DNA from: Ctena decussata
Taxonomy: Eukaryota > Mollusca > Bivalvia > Lucinida > Lucinidae
Reading direction: 5' to 3'
Assembly (NCBI GenBank): GCA_963989385.1
Contig: OZ022512.1
Coordinates: forward strand, 30,649,899 to 30,713,898
Length of the DNA: 64,000 bases
This document shows positions 21,640 through 30,937 of this stretch, piece by piece; the first letter of the stretch is position 1, and every line of letters starts with the position of its first letter. Below the pieces are notes generated by a model. The model was not told the DNA's origin. It ran no database searches and was given only the letters and a program-made list of their open reading frames with translations. Position numbers and translations under genes: made by a program.

Positions 21640-21835
21640 AGCCGCGGTAGCTGAGTGGGTGAAGCGCTGGCCTGCTGACTTAACGGTCCCGGGTTCGATT
21701 CCCGCTTTCGGAAATCTTTCCACCGTAAATGGGACTCCATTACAAACAGCCTTCCATTACGACTCTCCCATCGACATGGTATGACTGGAATACTGTTGAA
21801 AAGGACATAAAAATCACAAGTCATCCATCTACACA
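21640..21835 (+). mobile_element. tRNA-derived SINE family 2, copy 1
   Basis: The tRNA-like head has an A box (TAGCTGAGTGGG) and a B box (GGGTTCGATTCC). It is followed by a conserved body (AATCTTTCCACCGTAAATGG, ACTGTTGAAAAGGACATAAA) shared with 23387-23590 and 45617-45810. Confidence 0.8.
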
Positions 21836-21844
21836 TGCCAGCTG

Positions 21845-22005
21845 AGCTACCGAGCCTCATGGTCAACCTTTGACAAATTCTCCCTGCCTAATGAAATGTC
21901 ACATGGGAGGAAAACACCGTCGGTCGACCCAGGCCTCAAACACAGGGCCGCTTGCTTACCGTGCCAGTACTATGCCAACTGGGCTACACGGCTATTTGTT
22001 ATGGA
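21845..22005 (-). mobile_element. tRNA-derived SINE fragment (family 3), second copy
   Basis: The minus strand reads AGCCGTGTAGCCCAGTTGGC, an A box-like start. Adjacent sequence GAGCC..GGTC.AC.TTTGACA repeats that of 21411-21545. The family 2 SINE lies between the two. Confidence 0.5.
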
Positions 22006-22350
22006 CACTTATAAAATTTAGACTCCCCGGCCGAAGATCGAAATGTGGACCCTTTGAGCTAAAGGCTGAAACTCAACCACGTCGCTATAAAAACAGGTTT
22101 GTAGGTCGCAAGCATGATATGTACAAGAGTGAAATACCTATAACCTGTGACATGTAAACCTGGACCCCTCAGTGAGGATAGAACTGGGGTCCCTTGATAA
22201 TCAGGCGAACACTCTACCACGCCACTTTACCGCGAGGCAGAATATTTCTATACACTATGACATGTTGCTCTTCGTGTCTGTCCGTGTCCCTCCAATTTGT
22301 AGAGGAGAGATTTGTAGGTGAGTTATGCTGTCTGGTGGCGTACGTTTGTA

Positions 22351-22683
22351 AGGTCCCTAAGTGTCCGACAGCCCTAAATGTCCGACAATATTTTTTTTCT
22401 AAAAACGGCAGAATAGGAAAAGAAACTATTATTAAAAGCATAATTAGTAAATATTTCAAAAAAAAAAAATTAGTGAAAAATACTCATAATCTGACTTAGA
22501 AAAAAATTTGTCGAACACTTAGGGACGACCCAAAGGTCCCTAAATGTCCGACAACCCTAAAGGTCCGACAAGTTGAAAATCAATATAAGTGTTCGTTATT
22601 AGAGTAAAAACAATAAATATGATCGTAAAAAAGTGAACTACATACTTTTATATAAAATAATTACACTAATAATGATAATTATA
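22351..22683 (+). repeat. left copy of 18-kb-spaced inverted repeat (TCCCTAAGTGTCCGACA family)
   Basis: Begins AGGTCCCTAAGTGTCCGACA and is the reverse complement of about 40165-40523 over at least 330 bp. Matching stretches include TTAGTGAAAAATACTC, GTTGAAAATCAATATAAGTG and AACAATAAATATGATCG. It contains about five copies of the ~18-bp motif in both orientations (22352-22370, 22372-22387, 22509-22526, 22535-22553, 22555-22570). It stops matching at about 22683. Confidence 0.85.
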
Positions 22684-23386
22684 ACATGTTGAACATTCTA
22701 CGGGGTTTTGGACGAGTAATCGTTCCTGTTTACCTGTACGGCATTGTCAATTGGATTATTTCCCTTACCACTGATCTAGGGGATTATCGATGTCGCTACT
22801 AAGCGCTAGTAGAATAAACATACCTTTATGGTATATCAGATAACTTTATGGCAGCTCAAATTATCGGCTTAAGTGCGATCAGTGTTTTCTCACAGTTTAT
22901 GGCGGACGAGTTTTAAAACTAGCTAAATCCATTAATGCCGAACGTCTGATATAAAGGGACATTGTACCTCTAGGTACAACCTCGCAGAATATCCTTCAGT
23001 CAAGGTTACTATTTTCAGAAACACCAATACTAAACCATATTATAACTTTCAAAGTGTGATTTTATAGTTTTTATGCTAAATTCACAGCTGCAGCTAATAT
23101 TTGGCGATACAATCTATCACCATGTTCACTTAAACACGGTTTGTTTAGAGAATCAAATTTAAGGTCTTGCTGCCAAAAATTGCTCCAAAATGTAGTTTGT
23201 TCCCTGAGGTAATTGGCAACCAGGGGTGCCCGGATCTGACGCTGCAGATCCAGATCTACACTGTTTAAAATCAGTAAAATATATTAAAATGAAAAATATC
23301 AGATGGAAATAGATGTATTAGTAGACTCAGATTGGTATTAACAAGTTTAAACTAATTTTTCCAGTAATAATTTATACTGGCTTTAT
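22684..23386. other. intergenic, nothing recognised
   Basis: Unique-looking AT-rich sequence between the inverted-repeat copy and the next SINE. A degenerate piece related to the GGCGTCTGA palindromes may lie near 23230-23275. Confidence 0.35.
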
Positions 23387-23590
23387 GAGGCGGTGCCCCG
23401 ATAGCTCATTGGATTATGGGCTGGCCTACTGATCTAGCGGTCTCGGGTTCGAGCCCTACTTGTGGCGAAAATCTTTGCAACCGTAAACGGGGTTCCATTT
23501 GACACAGCTTTTCATTATCACCGTCCCATCGTCCTGATATGATTGAAACACTGTTGAAAAAGGACGTAAAATCGCAAGTCATATGAAATG
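23387..23590 (+). mobile_element. tRNA-derived SINE family 2, copy 2
   Basis: Head GCCCCGATAGCTCATTGG (A box) and GGGTTCGAGCCC (B box), then the shared body ending in GTTGAAAAAGGACGTAAAAT. Confidence 0.82.
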
Positions 23591-23695
23591 AGGCCGAGCA
23601 TAGTAAAAGCTACAGGACGATATTCGAGCACAGAGAAGACTCAGATCAGTGAGCATCCACCCATCCAATATATGCGTGAACCGCAAAGACAAACT

Positions 23696-23914
23696 GAGTC
23701 GCGACATGACAAAACCAACAAGGTGGCATGTGTACCTAGCGCAGACTCAGCTTCCGCAGTCTGATCAGAGTCTTCGCTGTGCGCTCTACAGGTAGCCACG
23801 GATGTCAGCTCTTTGCGGACAGCAAGGACTCATCAGACAGGGCGAATGTCCAGGCTGATCTGAGTCTTCCCAGGGCGCACATGCCACTTTCTTGATTCTG
23901 TCGTGTTGCGGCTG
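23696..23914. mobile_element. foldback element, copy 3
   Basis: Starts GAGTCGCGACATGACAAAAC and ends with the near complement GATTCTGTCGTGTTGCGGCT. Length and internal hairpins are like copy 1. Confidence 0.75.
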
Positions 23915-24008
23915 AAATGTTTTGATAGTCGACACCATATACACCATGTTAAGTTTTGAAAAGCTTACTTGACCCATTTATGCATGGCATCTCCTCAAGG
24001 GGACTGTG

Positions 24009-24071
24009 GCGAGCAGTGAAAACCCATATCAAACGCAAATGCGGCGTCTGATAATGGTCTGCATAGATTGC
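24009..24071. repeat. compact palindromic repeat (GGCGTCTGA family), copy 2
   Basis: GCGAGCAGTG...CATATCAAACGC pairs with GCGGCGTCTGATAATGG...GATTGC around a short loop. It is preceded by CCCATTTATGCATGGCAT-type flank. Confidence 0.65.
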
Positions 24072-24432
24072 CTGAAAGACACTTTTTTGATTGCATAATA
24101 CCCTAATGACCCTTTATTGAAACATGCTGCTCAGAGATAAGACATCCTAGAAGACTTGTGATCGAAATCCAGGTAGGGGCCAGATAGAGAGAAATCAATA
24201 TGGTTATAAACAGGATGTAATTGGGCCAGACTGTGTTTATCTGAGTTGAAAATGTTACCATTATTTTGCTCAAAATCTCTGTTTTTATACAATGCGATGA
24301 GAGAAGGTATTGAGGATATTTCTTTAATTTTTTCTATGAAAATGCATATTGTGGCCCCTCATTAGAACCATCTCGGTGAGACAGTTCTAACAAGGGGTCG
24401 CAACATATGCTTTTTTTTTTTGTTAATTATTT

Positions 24433-25043
24433 GAACCAGTCTCTGTGAAAACCGGGCTTAATGACATAAGAACAAAAAATCAATTAACTGCACCACTGAA
24501 AAGTATGACCTTTTCTAAACATTTCCTGAAAATTTGAGATGGTTACCATTATTTATTACCGAGATATAGACTTTAGAAGCTAACAGGTAGTGCAGGTTCT
24601 TTATGTGACGTTATTAACGTGATGCACGTATGTTTTGACGTTAACGTCACTACGTTTGTTTGAACGCGCTTTCTGTGCTTGTTACACAAAATAACTCGGA
24701 CAAAAAGTGTGTTTGCTCATTTTCAATATGTATATCATAGTACACAAATGACAATTTGCATGACTTAACAGTCGTTCTCAAAAGATAGGCCTTTATGATG
24801 GTATACCATCTGTTTTCAAGGCTTTGGGGTTACCGTGGAATAAGCGTTGTCATGGCAACATATGTCATATTTATGACTGGATTTTGTATGAATTCATGGG
24901 CTTTCTGTTATATCTCAACAACTAAGGTATTTTCATGGATATAAACAGAGGTCCGAAAAATCATTAATTTTGATGTTTTTCACCCGTTCACAACGTAATT
25001 ATTACGTAATGTCATTAAGCCCGGTTTTCACAGAGAACGGCTC
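24433..25043. mobile_element. MITE-like element with CTCTGTGAAAACCGGGCTTA ends
   Basis: The left end GAACCAGTCTCTGTGAAAAC, continuing to CGGGCTTAATGACAT (24433-24466), is the inverted counterpart of 25010-25043. About 600 bp lies between, without coding capacity. The target duplication was not resolved. Confidence 0.75.
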
Positions 25044-25532
25044 ATTTCTAAATTATCCCTGCTATCCCTTCTTATCTGAGGCATTGACACTGATCAGACT
25101 GTTTAGTCTGTTGTTGAATTAAACAATTATTTACTCATTTTTATCTGATTAAAGAATCTTCGGTGATAATCTGAAGCACCAACCGGTTATCATTAAAATA
25201 GAATAATGCGACACAGTGTCATAAAATGACCTGCCTTAGGGGTTGAAGGGAAGAATCAGTCACACTTCATTGCGATTATAAACCTGATACATGTGTATTT
25301 GTTTATTAAGGATTAGTTTGAAAAGTCAATGACCCGTAGAAGATTTGAAATAATCATTTGTCTTATTAATGTTACTAATTTATTCTGACTGTACTTCTCA
25401 TCGTCACGTGATTTGAAAGAGGCGGTTTACACAAAACTGTTAGAGCTGTAAAAAATTCAAAAAAGTGTGTTATTCCATGGAATTTTGGACTTTTTGGACT
25501 TTTGGTAACTACTATTATGACTTTCCTTACTT
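25044..25532. other. flank and probable 5'UTR of the LINE
   Basis: No gene. The 5' boundary of the LINE is not defined because no target duplication matching its 3' flank (CTCTTCAGCAAATG) was found here. Confidence 0.4.
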
Positions 25533-26732
25533 ATGTCGGGTAAAAATGATGACAAAACGCCTGATAAAAAGCGGAGAAAGAAACGTTGTAGAAGGTCTAG
25601 CGAGGCACATGTGAAGGAACTACATTCAAACATGGCGGCGGCCGGAGCGGTGTCTAAAAATGCGAACAAAGCGAATAAGGAGCAACCAACAGTATCTACT
25701 GGGCAAGCTAGCTCTATAGCGAGTGTTCCAAGCTCAAACGTTTTCCAACCACCTAAATTAGACTTTCCTATGCACTTTCAACCACCGCCTCCGCCCGGCC
25801 CTTACTGGCCACAGCCGCAGCAAATTTCAAGTACACAAGAACTTACAGCAAAACTTGACCATATTATGTCAAAACTTCAGAAACTGGACTCAATAGAGGC
25901 CCAGCAGGCTAGTATTCTGTCGAGGTTGAGTAGCATTGAATTAAACATATCTGAAAACAGGCGAAAAATTGAAAATACGGACAGAAAGGTGACTGATATT
26001 GAAACAAGCCAAAAGTTTATTAGCGATCAATACGAGGGCGTGGCAAAATTGACAAATGTAAACAAGCAAGAACTACACAAAGTACAGGCTGACGTGAAAA
26101 AGTTGTCCGACGAAAATAAACTGTTGACCACTGAGAACGAAACTTTAAAGAAGGATAACGTGTCTATGGCTGAAGATATTCTTGATATAAAATGCCGCTC
26201 TATGCAGGACAACTTGGTATTTATGGGTATTCCCGAGCATACTGACCCTCATGCAGTTCCCACTTACGTTAACCAGATGGAAATTAATCTTTCGCAACAG
26301 GCTGAAGATCCACAACCCTCACAACAAGCGACTGCACAAACAACATTTGCCCGTGTCGTGGCTTCTGGTGAGGACTGTGCATCCAAAGTGCTGGAATTTT
26401 GTGAAACTATTCTGAAAATTGATGACGCGCGAAACAGAATTCAGATTGATAGAGCCCACCGTATGGGCAATAAAGTGCCTGGCAAGATACGTGCAGTAGT
26501 GGTGAAATTTAAGGAAACCAAATCGAAGATGATCGTCAAAGAAGCACTGAGAAATATTAACTTGAAAGAAAGTCCATTTGGCGTTTTTGACCAGTACCCA
26601 AAAATTATTCAGGAAAGAAGGAAAGCATTGATTCCTGTTATGTTGCAGGCCCGCAGAGCGGGCAAATCAGCGTTTTTGGTGCGCGATAAATTGTTTGTTA
26701 ACAATAAACCATTTACACCAAGCTCCGACTAG
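25533..26732 (+). CDS. LINE ORF1: coiled-coil RNA-binding protein, L1-ORF1p-like
   Basis: 399 residues from ATG 25533. Order of parts: basic N-terminus (KKRRKKRCRR, about 12-21); Pro-rich stretch (about 71-97); long coiled coil with heptads (about 102-220); RRM-like strand beginning with NLVFMGIPEH at about 227; a Gln/Pro-rich insertion (about 255-275); then the conserved C-terminal domain with IQIDRAHRMG at about 303 and FDQYPKIIQERRKALIP near 352-368, ending VRDKLFVNNKPF. This layout is that of L1-type ORF1 proteins (Transposase_22-like), which trimerise and coat element RNA. The frame is intact, ends in TAG at 26730-26732, and continues in the same frame as ORF2. Confidence 0.88.
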   Translation: MSGKNDDKTPDKKRRKKRCRRSSEAHVKELHSNMAAAGAVSKNANKANKEQPTVSTGQASSIASVPSSNVFQPPKLDFPMHFQPPPPPGPYWPQPQQISSTQELTAKLDHIMSKLQKLDSIEAQQASILSRLSSIELNISENRRKIENTDRKVTDIETSQKFISDQYEGVAKLTNVNKQELHKVQADVKKLSDENKLLTTENETLKKDNVSMAEDILDIKCRSMQDNLVFMGIPEHTDPHAVPTYVNQMEINLSQQAEDPQPSQQATAQTTFARVVASGEDCASKVLEFCETILKIDDARNRIQIDRAHRMGNKVPGKIRAVVVKFKETKSKMIVKEALRNINLKESPFGVFDQYPKIIQERRKALIPVMLQARRAGKSAFLVRDKLFVNNKPFTPSSD

Positions 26733-29700
26733 GGGCACGCAGAAGAGTGTGAAAACATACTTAACATTTTGTCCTGGAATGTCGAAGGACTGAAAAACTC
26801 ATTAAGTGATCAGGATTTTGTAGATTTTGTGCAAAATTTTGAACTGGTATTTTGTTGTGAAACATGGCAACGCAAAGATGATTCTTTTGCTTTGCAAGGG
26901 TATGACTGTGTTGAAATTCCTAGAAGAGAATGTATTATAAATAAGCCGAGAGGAAAGCGGGGGCATGGAGGTGTGTGTTTGTTTATCAGCGAAAAAATTA
27001 GCAAGGGCGTGCATGTACAAGAAACTGACGATAACGGTTTAATGTGGGTCAAGATATGCAAAGATTTTTTCCGTATGGAAAATGATATTTACATATGTTT
27101 TATATACATACCACCGAGCGATTCTGTATATTTCCAAATGCATGATATAGGCTTTTTTGAGTCTTTAGAAATAGGCATTAGAAGATATTCAGCATTAGGT
27201 AAAATTGTGGTAGCTGGCGATCTTAACTCTAGATGTGGTAATAGGCTTGATTATATACAGTCTAATGTTAGTTTTGATAAATATATGCCTACGGTTGATA
27301 GTAATGATATATGTACGGAGCAAGCTAATTTGGAAGAGCGGATTTCTTGCGATAAAACTTGCAATGCATCGGGCATCAAATTACTGGATATTTGCAAAAG
27401 TACCGACTTAAGAATTGTAAATGGACGCGCTGGTGAAGATGCTGGCGTGGGGCAGTTTACATACTTCTCAGCGAGGGGAAATAGCTTAATCGATTATGTT
27501 TTAATGTCTGAGACCTTGTTTCCTTATATCTCAACGTTTATAGTACATGATTTATATACTTGCTCACCACATGTACCATTGCAGATCAGTCTGAAGGTAA
27601 CTTACGCAATGGAAAGCGAGGATATCAACTGCTCAGAAACAAGCAAATTGGTTTGGGATGATTTAAAAACTGAGGATTTTGAAAATAAAATGACGTCAGA
27701 GGTTGGTGCATTAAATAACATTGTTGACGACATTCTCGGCCTAAATATTGATATAAACTCCGGAATTGATAATTTTGCCGATATACTGTACTCTCAAGCT
27801 CATAGCGTATTCGGCGTTTCGAGGTCATTCAAACGGAACACAACAAAGCCGAGCCGTAAATTTAAAAGTCCATGGTATACGCAAGAGTGCGAGGTAGCTA
27901 GGCGGGAGCTTAAAAGTGCCAACAGGGCTTATAGAAAATATAAATCAAACGAATGTCTTACTGCACTTATCGAGAAGCGCCGAGTATTTTGTAAAACGAA
28001 ACGTTTAGCGAAAAGGAAATATTTTTCTGAACAAAAGCAATATCTTCACCAAACAGCAAAGGCGCAGCCGCAAAAATTTTGGGATGAAATTCGCAAAATT
28101 CGAGGAAAAGATAAGAGCTCTACAAACCTTACGTCAGACGACTTTTACAATTATTTTAAAGATTTGTATTCATCTAGCGATGTATTTCAAAATGAAGATG
28201 TCGAAAATAATTTACAAAGCGGTGATCTGAGCAGAATTAATAGATATATATCGGAACTGGATCGTAATTTTAGCGTTAAAGAGGTCGAAACGGCTATAAG
28301 TTTGTTGAAAAGACGAAAAAGCCCAGGTGCAGATAGGTTAATTTCAGAGATATTTTTAGAAGCTAAAAGCATTCTATCACCTATTTTATGCAAATTATTT
28401 AATTTCATATATGATAATAGCACATATCCAGAGAGCTGGGCGAAAGGGATAGTTGTTCCAATTCCAAAAAAGGGAGATAAGAATAACGTTAATAATTACA
28501 GGGGGATAACTTTGACTAGCGTGTTTTCAAAAATATTTTCTAATATCTTAGATACTCGCTTACGTGCATGGGTTGAAAATTATAATCTTTTAACAGATAT
28601 GCAATTTGGATTTAGACAAGGTAAAAGTACAATAGACTGTGTTTTCATTTTACATTCTATTATTCATAAAATTATTACAACCGAAAAAAGAAAAATGTAC
28701 TGCGCTTTTGTAGATTTTAAGAAGGCGTTCGACCTTGTATATAGAAATGGCATTTGGTATAAATTGTTGGTATCTGGTGTATCCTCAAAATTTGTAAGTA
28801 TGATGCAAGCTATGTATAATGCAGTTAAAACATGTGTTAAAGTTTATGGTAACCTGTCGCAACACTTTGAGAGCTATATGGGAGTTAAACAGGGTGAGCC
28901 ATTATCTCCCTTGCTATCTATTTTATTCATAAATGATATGTCAAGCGCTGTATTCGATGAGACGGCAGACATAATTAGTTTTGATGAACTCCAAATATTT
29001 TTATTATTATTTGCTGATGACACAGCTATTTTTTCATATACAGAACTAGGGTTACAGGCGTTGCTTAATCGACTGGAAGCATATTGTAAAACCTGGGGTA
29101 TTACTGTTAATACTGATAAAACTGTTATTATGCTTTTTAAGTCGGGAACTAGATCACAAAATGCAGAATTATATTATGAAAATCATAAGCTAAAGCAAGT
29201 AACGAAATTTACATACCTAGGTGTAACACTTTCAGCAAATGGTAAATTTTATCAGGTGCAGAAAACTTTGGCTGAGCAGGCTACAAAAGCATTGTTTTCT
29301 TTAAATAGTTTATTTGAAGCTGTTAATTTACATATACGCGAAAAAATAAAATTATTTGATGTAATGGTGCAACCGATATTGAATTATGGCTCAGAGGTGT
29401 GGGGGTTCCACTCTGCCCCAGATATTGAGCGCGTTCATACTAAATTTCTTAAACAGGTTTTATGTGTGAGACCACAAGCTTGTAATGATGCTGTATACGG
29501 TGAATTAGGGCGGGTACCATTGAGTGTGGTCAGGAAGACAAGGATATTAAATTATTGGTTTAAAATTATGAAAAATCCGGGTTCTCTAATTTACAAAGTT
29601 TTCCAAGATCAAAATATTGAAGGAAATGATAACGACAGTTGGTCATCTAAAGTACAGTCCTTGCTTTCTGAATTAGGGTTTGCATATTTATGGAATGACC

Positions 29701-30182
29701 AGAATGTAACTAAACTGCAATTAAAATGTATGAAGGAAAGAATTTACGATCAGTATTATCAGTCATGGTATGCAGCATTGAGCATATCAAGAAAATTGTC
29801 AACATATATTACGTTTAAGACGCAGATCGGAGAAGAAAAATATTTAAGTTGCAGTGTGAATCCAAAATATTGTGTTGCACTTACTAAACTTAGAATATCA
29901 GCACATAAATTGGGAGTTGAGGAGGGTCGATTTAGGAACATTGAAAGAAATGAACGTTTTTGTACTTTTTGCAACATGAGAGCTGTAGAAGATGAATATC
30001 ATTTTCTACTGGTTTGTCCATATTACTATGAAATTAGAAATGGTTGTTTACCTAGATATTTCTGCTCTTGGCCAACTTTAAACAAATTCAAATTGCTGAT
30101 GTCTTCTCAACAAAGTGGTGTCTTAAATAAACTCGGAAAATTTATATTTCTAGCTAATCAGAAAAGAGAAAATACATTCTAA
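26733..30182 (+). CDS. LINE ORF2: EEP endonuclease plus reverse transcriptase
   Basis: 1149 codons from just after the ORF1 stop to TAA 30180-30182. The endonuclease domain begins at once: ILSWNVEGL (about residues 11-19), CCETW (about 41-45), IYIPP, GDLNSR (about 162-167), SLIDYVL (about 251-257), SPHVPL (about 278-283). The RT domain carries PGADRLISEIF, KGIVVPIPKKGDK, QFGFRQGKST, motif A FVDFKKAFDLVY, motif B GVKQGEPLSPLL, catalytic FADD (about 760-763) and FTYLGVTLSANG. A C-terminal CTFC...EDEYHFLLVC motif follows. The protein nicks target DNA and copies the element RNA there. The first in-frame ATG (about residue 104) lies inside the endonuclease, so an ATG start would remove catalytic residues. 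Translation must begin without ATG or by reading through the ORF1 TAG. Confidence 0.92.
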   Translation, partial: GHAEECENILNILSWNVEGLKNSLSDQDFVDFVQNFELVFCCETWQRKDDSFALQGYDCVEIPRRECIINKPRGKRGHGGVCLFISEKISKGVHVQETDDNGLMWVKICKDFFRMENDIYICFIYIPPSDSVYFQMHDIGFFESLEIGIRRYSALGKIVVAGDLNSRCGNRLDYIQSNVSFDKYMPTVDSNDICTEQANLEERISCDKTCNASGIKLLDICKSTDLRIVNGRAGEDAGVGQFTYFSARGNSLIDYVLMSETLFPYISTFIVHDLYTCSPHVPLQISLKVTYAMESEDINCSETSKLVWDDLKTEDFENKMTSEVGALNNIVDDILGLNIDINSGIDNFADILYSQAHSVFGVSRSFKRNTTKPSRKFKSPWYTQECEVARRELKSANRAYRKYKSNECLTALIEKRRVFCKTKRLAKRKYFSEQKQYLHQTAKAQPQKFWDEIRKIRGKDKSSTNLTSDDFYNYFKDLYSSSDVFQNEDVENNLQSGDLSRINRYISELDRNFSVKEVETAISLLKRRKSPGADRLISEIFLEAKSILSPILCKLFNFIYDNSTYPESWAKGIVVPIPKKGDKNNVNNYRGITLTSVFSKIFSNILDTRLRAWVENYNLLTDMQFGFRQGKSTIDCVFILHSIIHKIITTEKRKMYCAFVDFKKAFDLVYRNGIWYKLLVSGVSSKFVSMMQAMYNAVKTCVKVYGNLSQHFESYMGVKQGEPLSPLLSILFINDMSSAVFDETADIISFDELQIFLLLFADDTAIFSYTELGLQALLNRLEAYCKTWGITVNTDKTVIMLFKSGTRSQNAELYYENHKLKQVTKFTYLGVTLSANGKFYQVQKTLAEQATKALFSLNSLFEAVNLHIREKIKLFDVMVQPILNYGSEVWGFHSAPDIERVHTKFLKQVLCVRPQACNDAVYGELGRVPLSVVRKTRILNYWFKIMKNPGSLIYKVFQDQNIEGNDNDSWSSKVQSLLSELGFAYLWNDQNVTKLQLKCMKERIYDQYYQSWYAALSISRKLSTYITFKTQIGEEKYLSCSVNPKYCVALTKLRISAHKLGVEEGRFRNIERNERFCTFCNMRAVEDEYHFLLVCPYYYEIRNGCLPRYFCSWPTLNKFKLLMSSQQSGVLNKLGKFIFLANQKRENTF

Positions 30183-30215
30183 TCCTTAAAATTCTATAAC
30201 ACGCGGATATATGAC

Positions 30216-30396
30216 GTGTGTGCGCAAACTTATGCGCACCGGGGTCCACATCTCTGTTGGCATGTGAAAATGCTGGTCGTGTTGTGCAGGATGCGTGTGT
30301 GCACGTGTGCGTGTGTAGTATGTACACACGCGCACGCGCACGCCTACATGCGCGCGCGTGTGTACATGCGCGCACATGTGTACACGCATTCTGTAA
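30216..30396 (+). repeat. alternating purine-pyrimidine (GT/GC) tract in LINE 3'UTR
   Basis: Dense runs such as GTGTGTGCACGTGTGCGTGTG, kept here to the idea of GT/GC alternation, lead to GCGCGCGCGTGTGTACATGC. The tract is highly self-complementary and of Z-DNA-forming character. Short Cys/His-rich ORFs on both strands are by-products. Confidence 0.7.
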
Positions 30397-30937
30397 ATAC
30401 ACATTATTACTTTATCGTTAGAGAATGTTAGGATGATTCTTACCTGACTCTTTTTAATCCTTGCGTATTGGTGTAATATTGTTTGAATGGTATTTTATCC
30501 TGTTTCACAAAAAACTTTCATTCATAGTCTAACGGTCTGTTATCTACGATCAATTAGAATATTTAGGTTAATGTTATGCCTCGTGCAGGCCGTGAAAGCT
30601 TTACCTGGCTAGTTACCGGCTTATGGTGGCATGAACTGACCAACGAATATGAATGAGGGTAGCTTTTCACTGGGAAAGCAGTGTTCAGTCAACGCTGGAT
30701 CAGCCTTGAATCTGGGTTGACTCAGTATTGATTCGACGTTGTTTGCTGGCAGAGTCGAAACAGGGTAAATTCGTTTGTATTATTGCTATGAATGCAGAAA
30801 GGGTTAACTTCTTGTGTAGAGTTTATTATAATGTCATACTCTTCTCATATTGTCACAGAATTGTATAAATCGCCTTGGGTTGAAGGGCGATAAACATGTC
30901 TATGTTTGAGTCTGAATAAACTACTTGACTTGACTTG

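Larger units (their letters stand above)
25533..30937 (+). mobile_element. nearly full-length non-LTR retrotransposon (LINE)
   Basis: ORF1 plus ORF2, both open, then a ~755-bp 3'UTR with an AATAAA at 30916-30921 and a short-unit tail ACTTGACTTGACTTG ending at 30937. The tail type matches the related LINE at 16321 (TACTTG units). Open frames and full motifs make it a candidate for recent or current activity. Clade assignment (L1/Tx1-like or another EEP-type clade) needs a phylogeny; I do not assign it. Confidence 0.88.

Noticed and set aside
21640..21715. Functional tRNA gene at the family 2 SINE head
   Set aside because: The same head plus body recurs at 23387 and 45617, so it is a retroposon.
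22351..22570. CRISPR array because of regularly recurring TCCCTAAGTGTCCGACA words
   Set aside because: Eukaryotic context, irregular spacing, both orientations mixed, and inverted-repeat organisation. Also true of the tandem arrays at 48-53 kb.
30154..30431. Several Cys/His-rich ORFs on both strands
   Set aside because: They read through the GT/GC alternating tract in the LINE 3'UTR in every frame. Composition, not coding.
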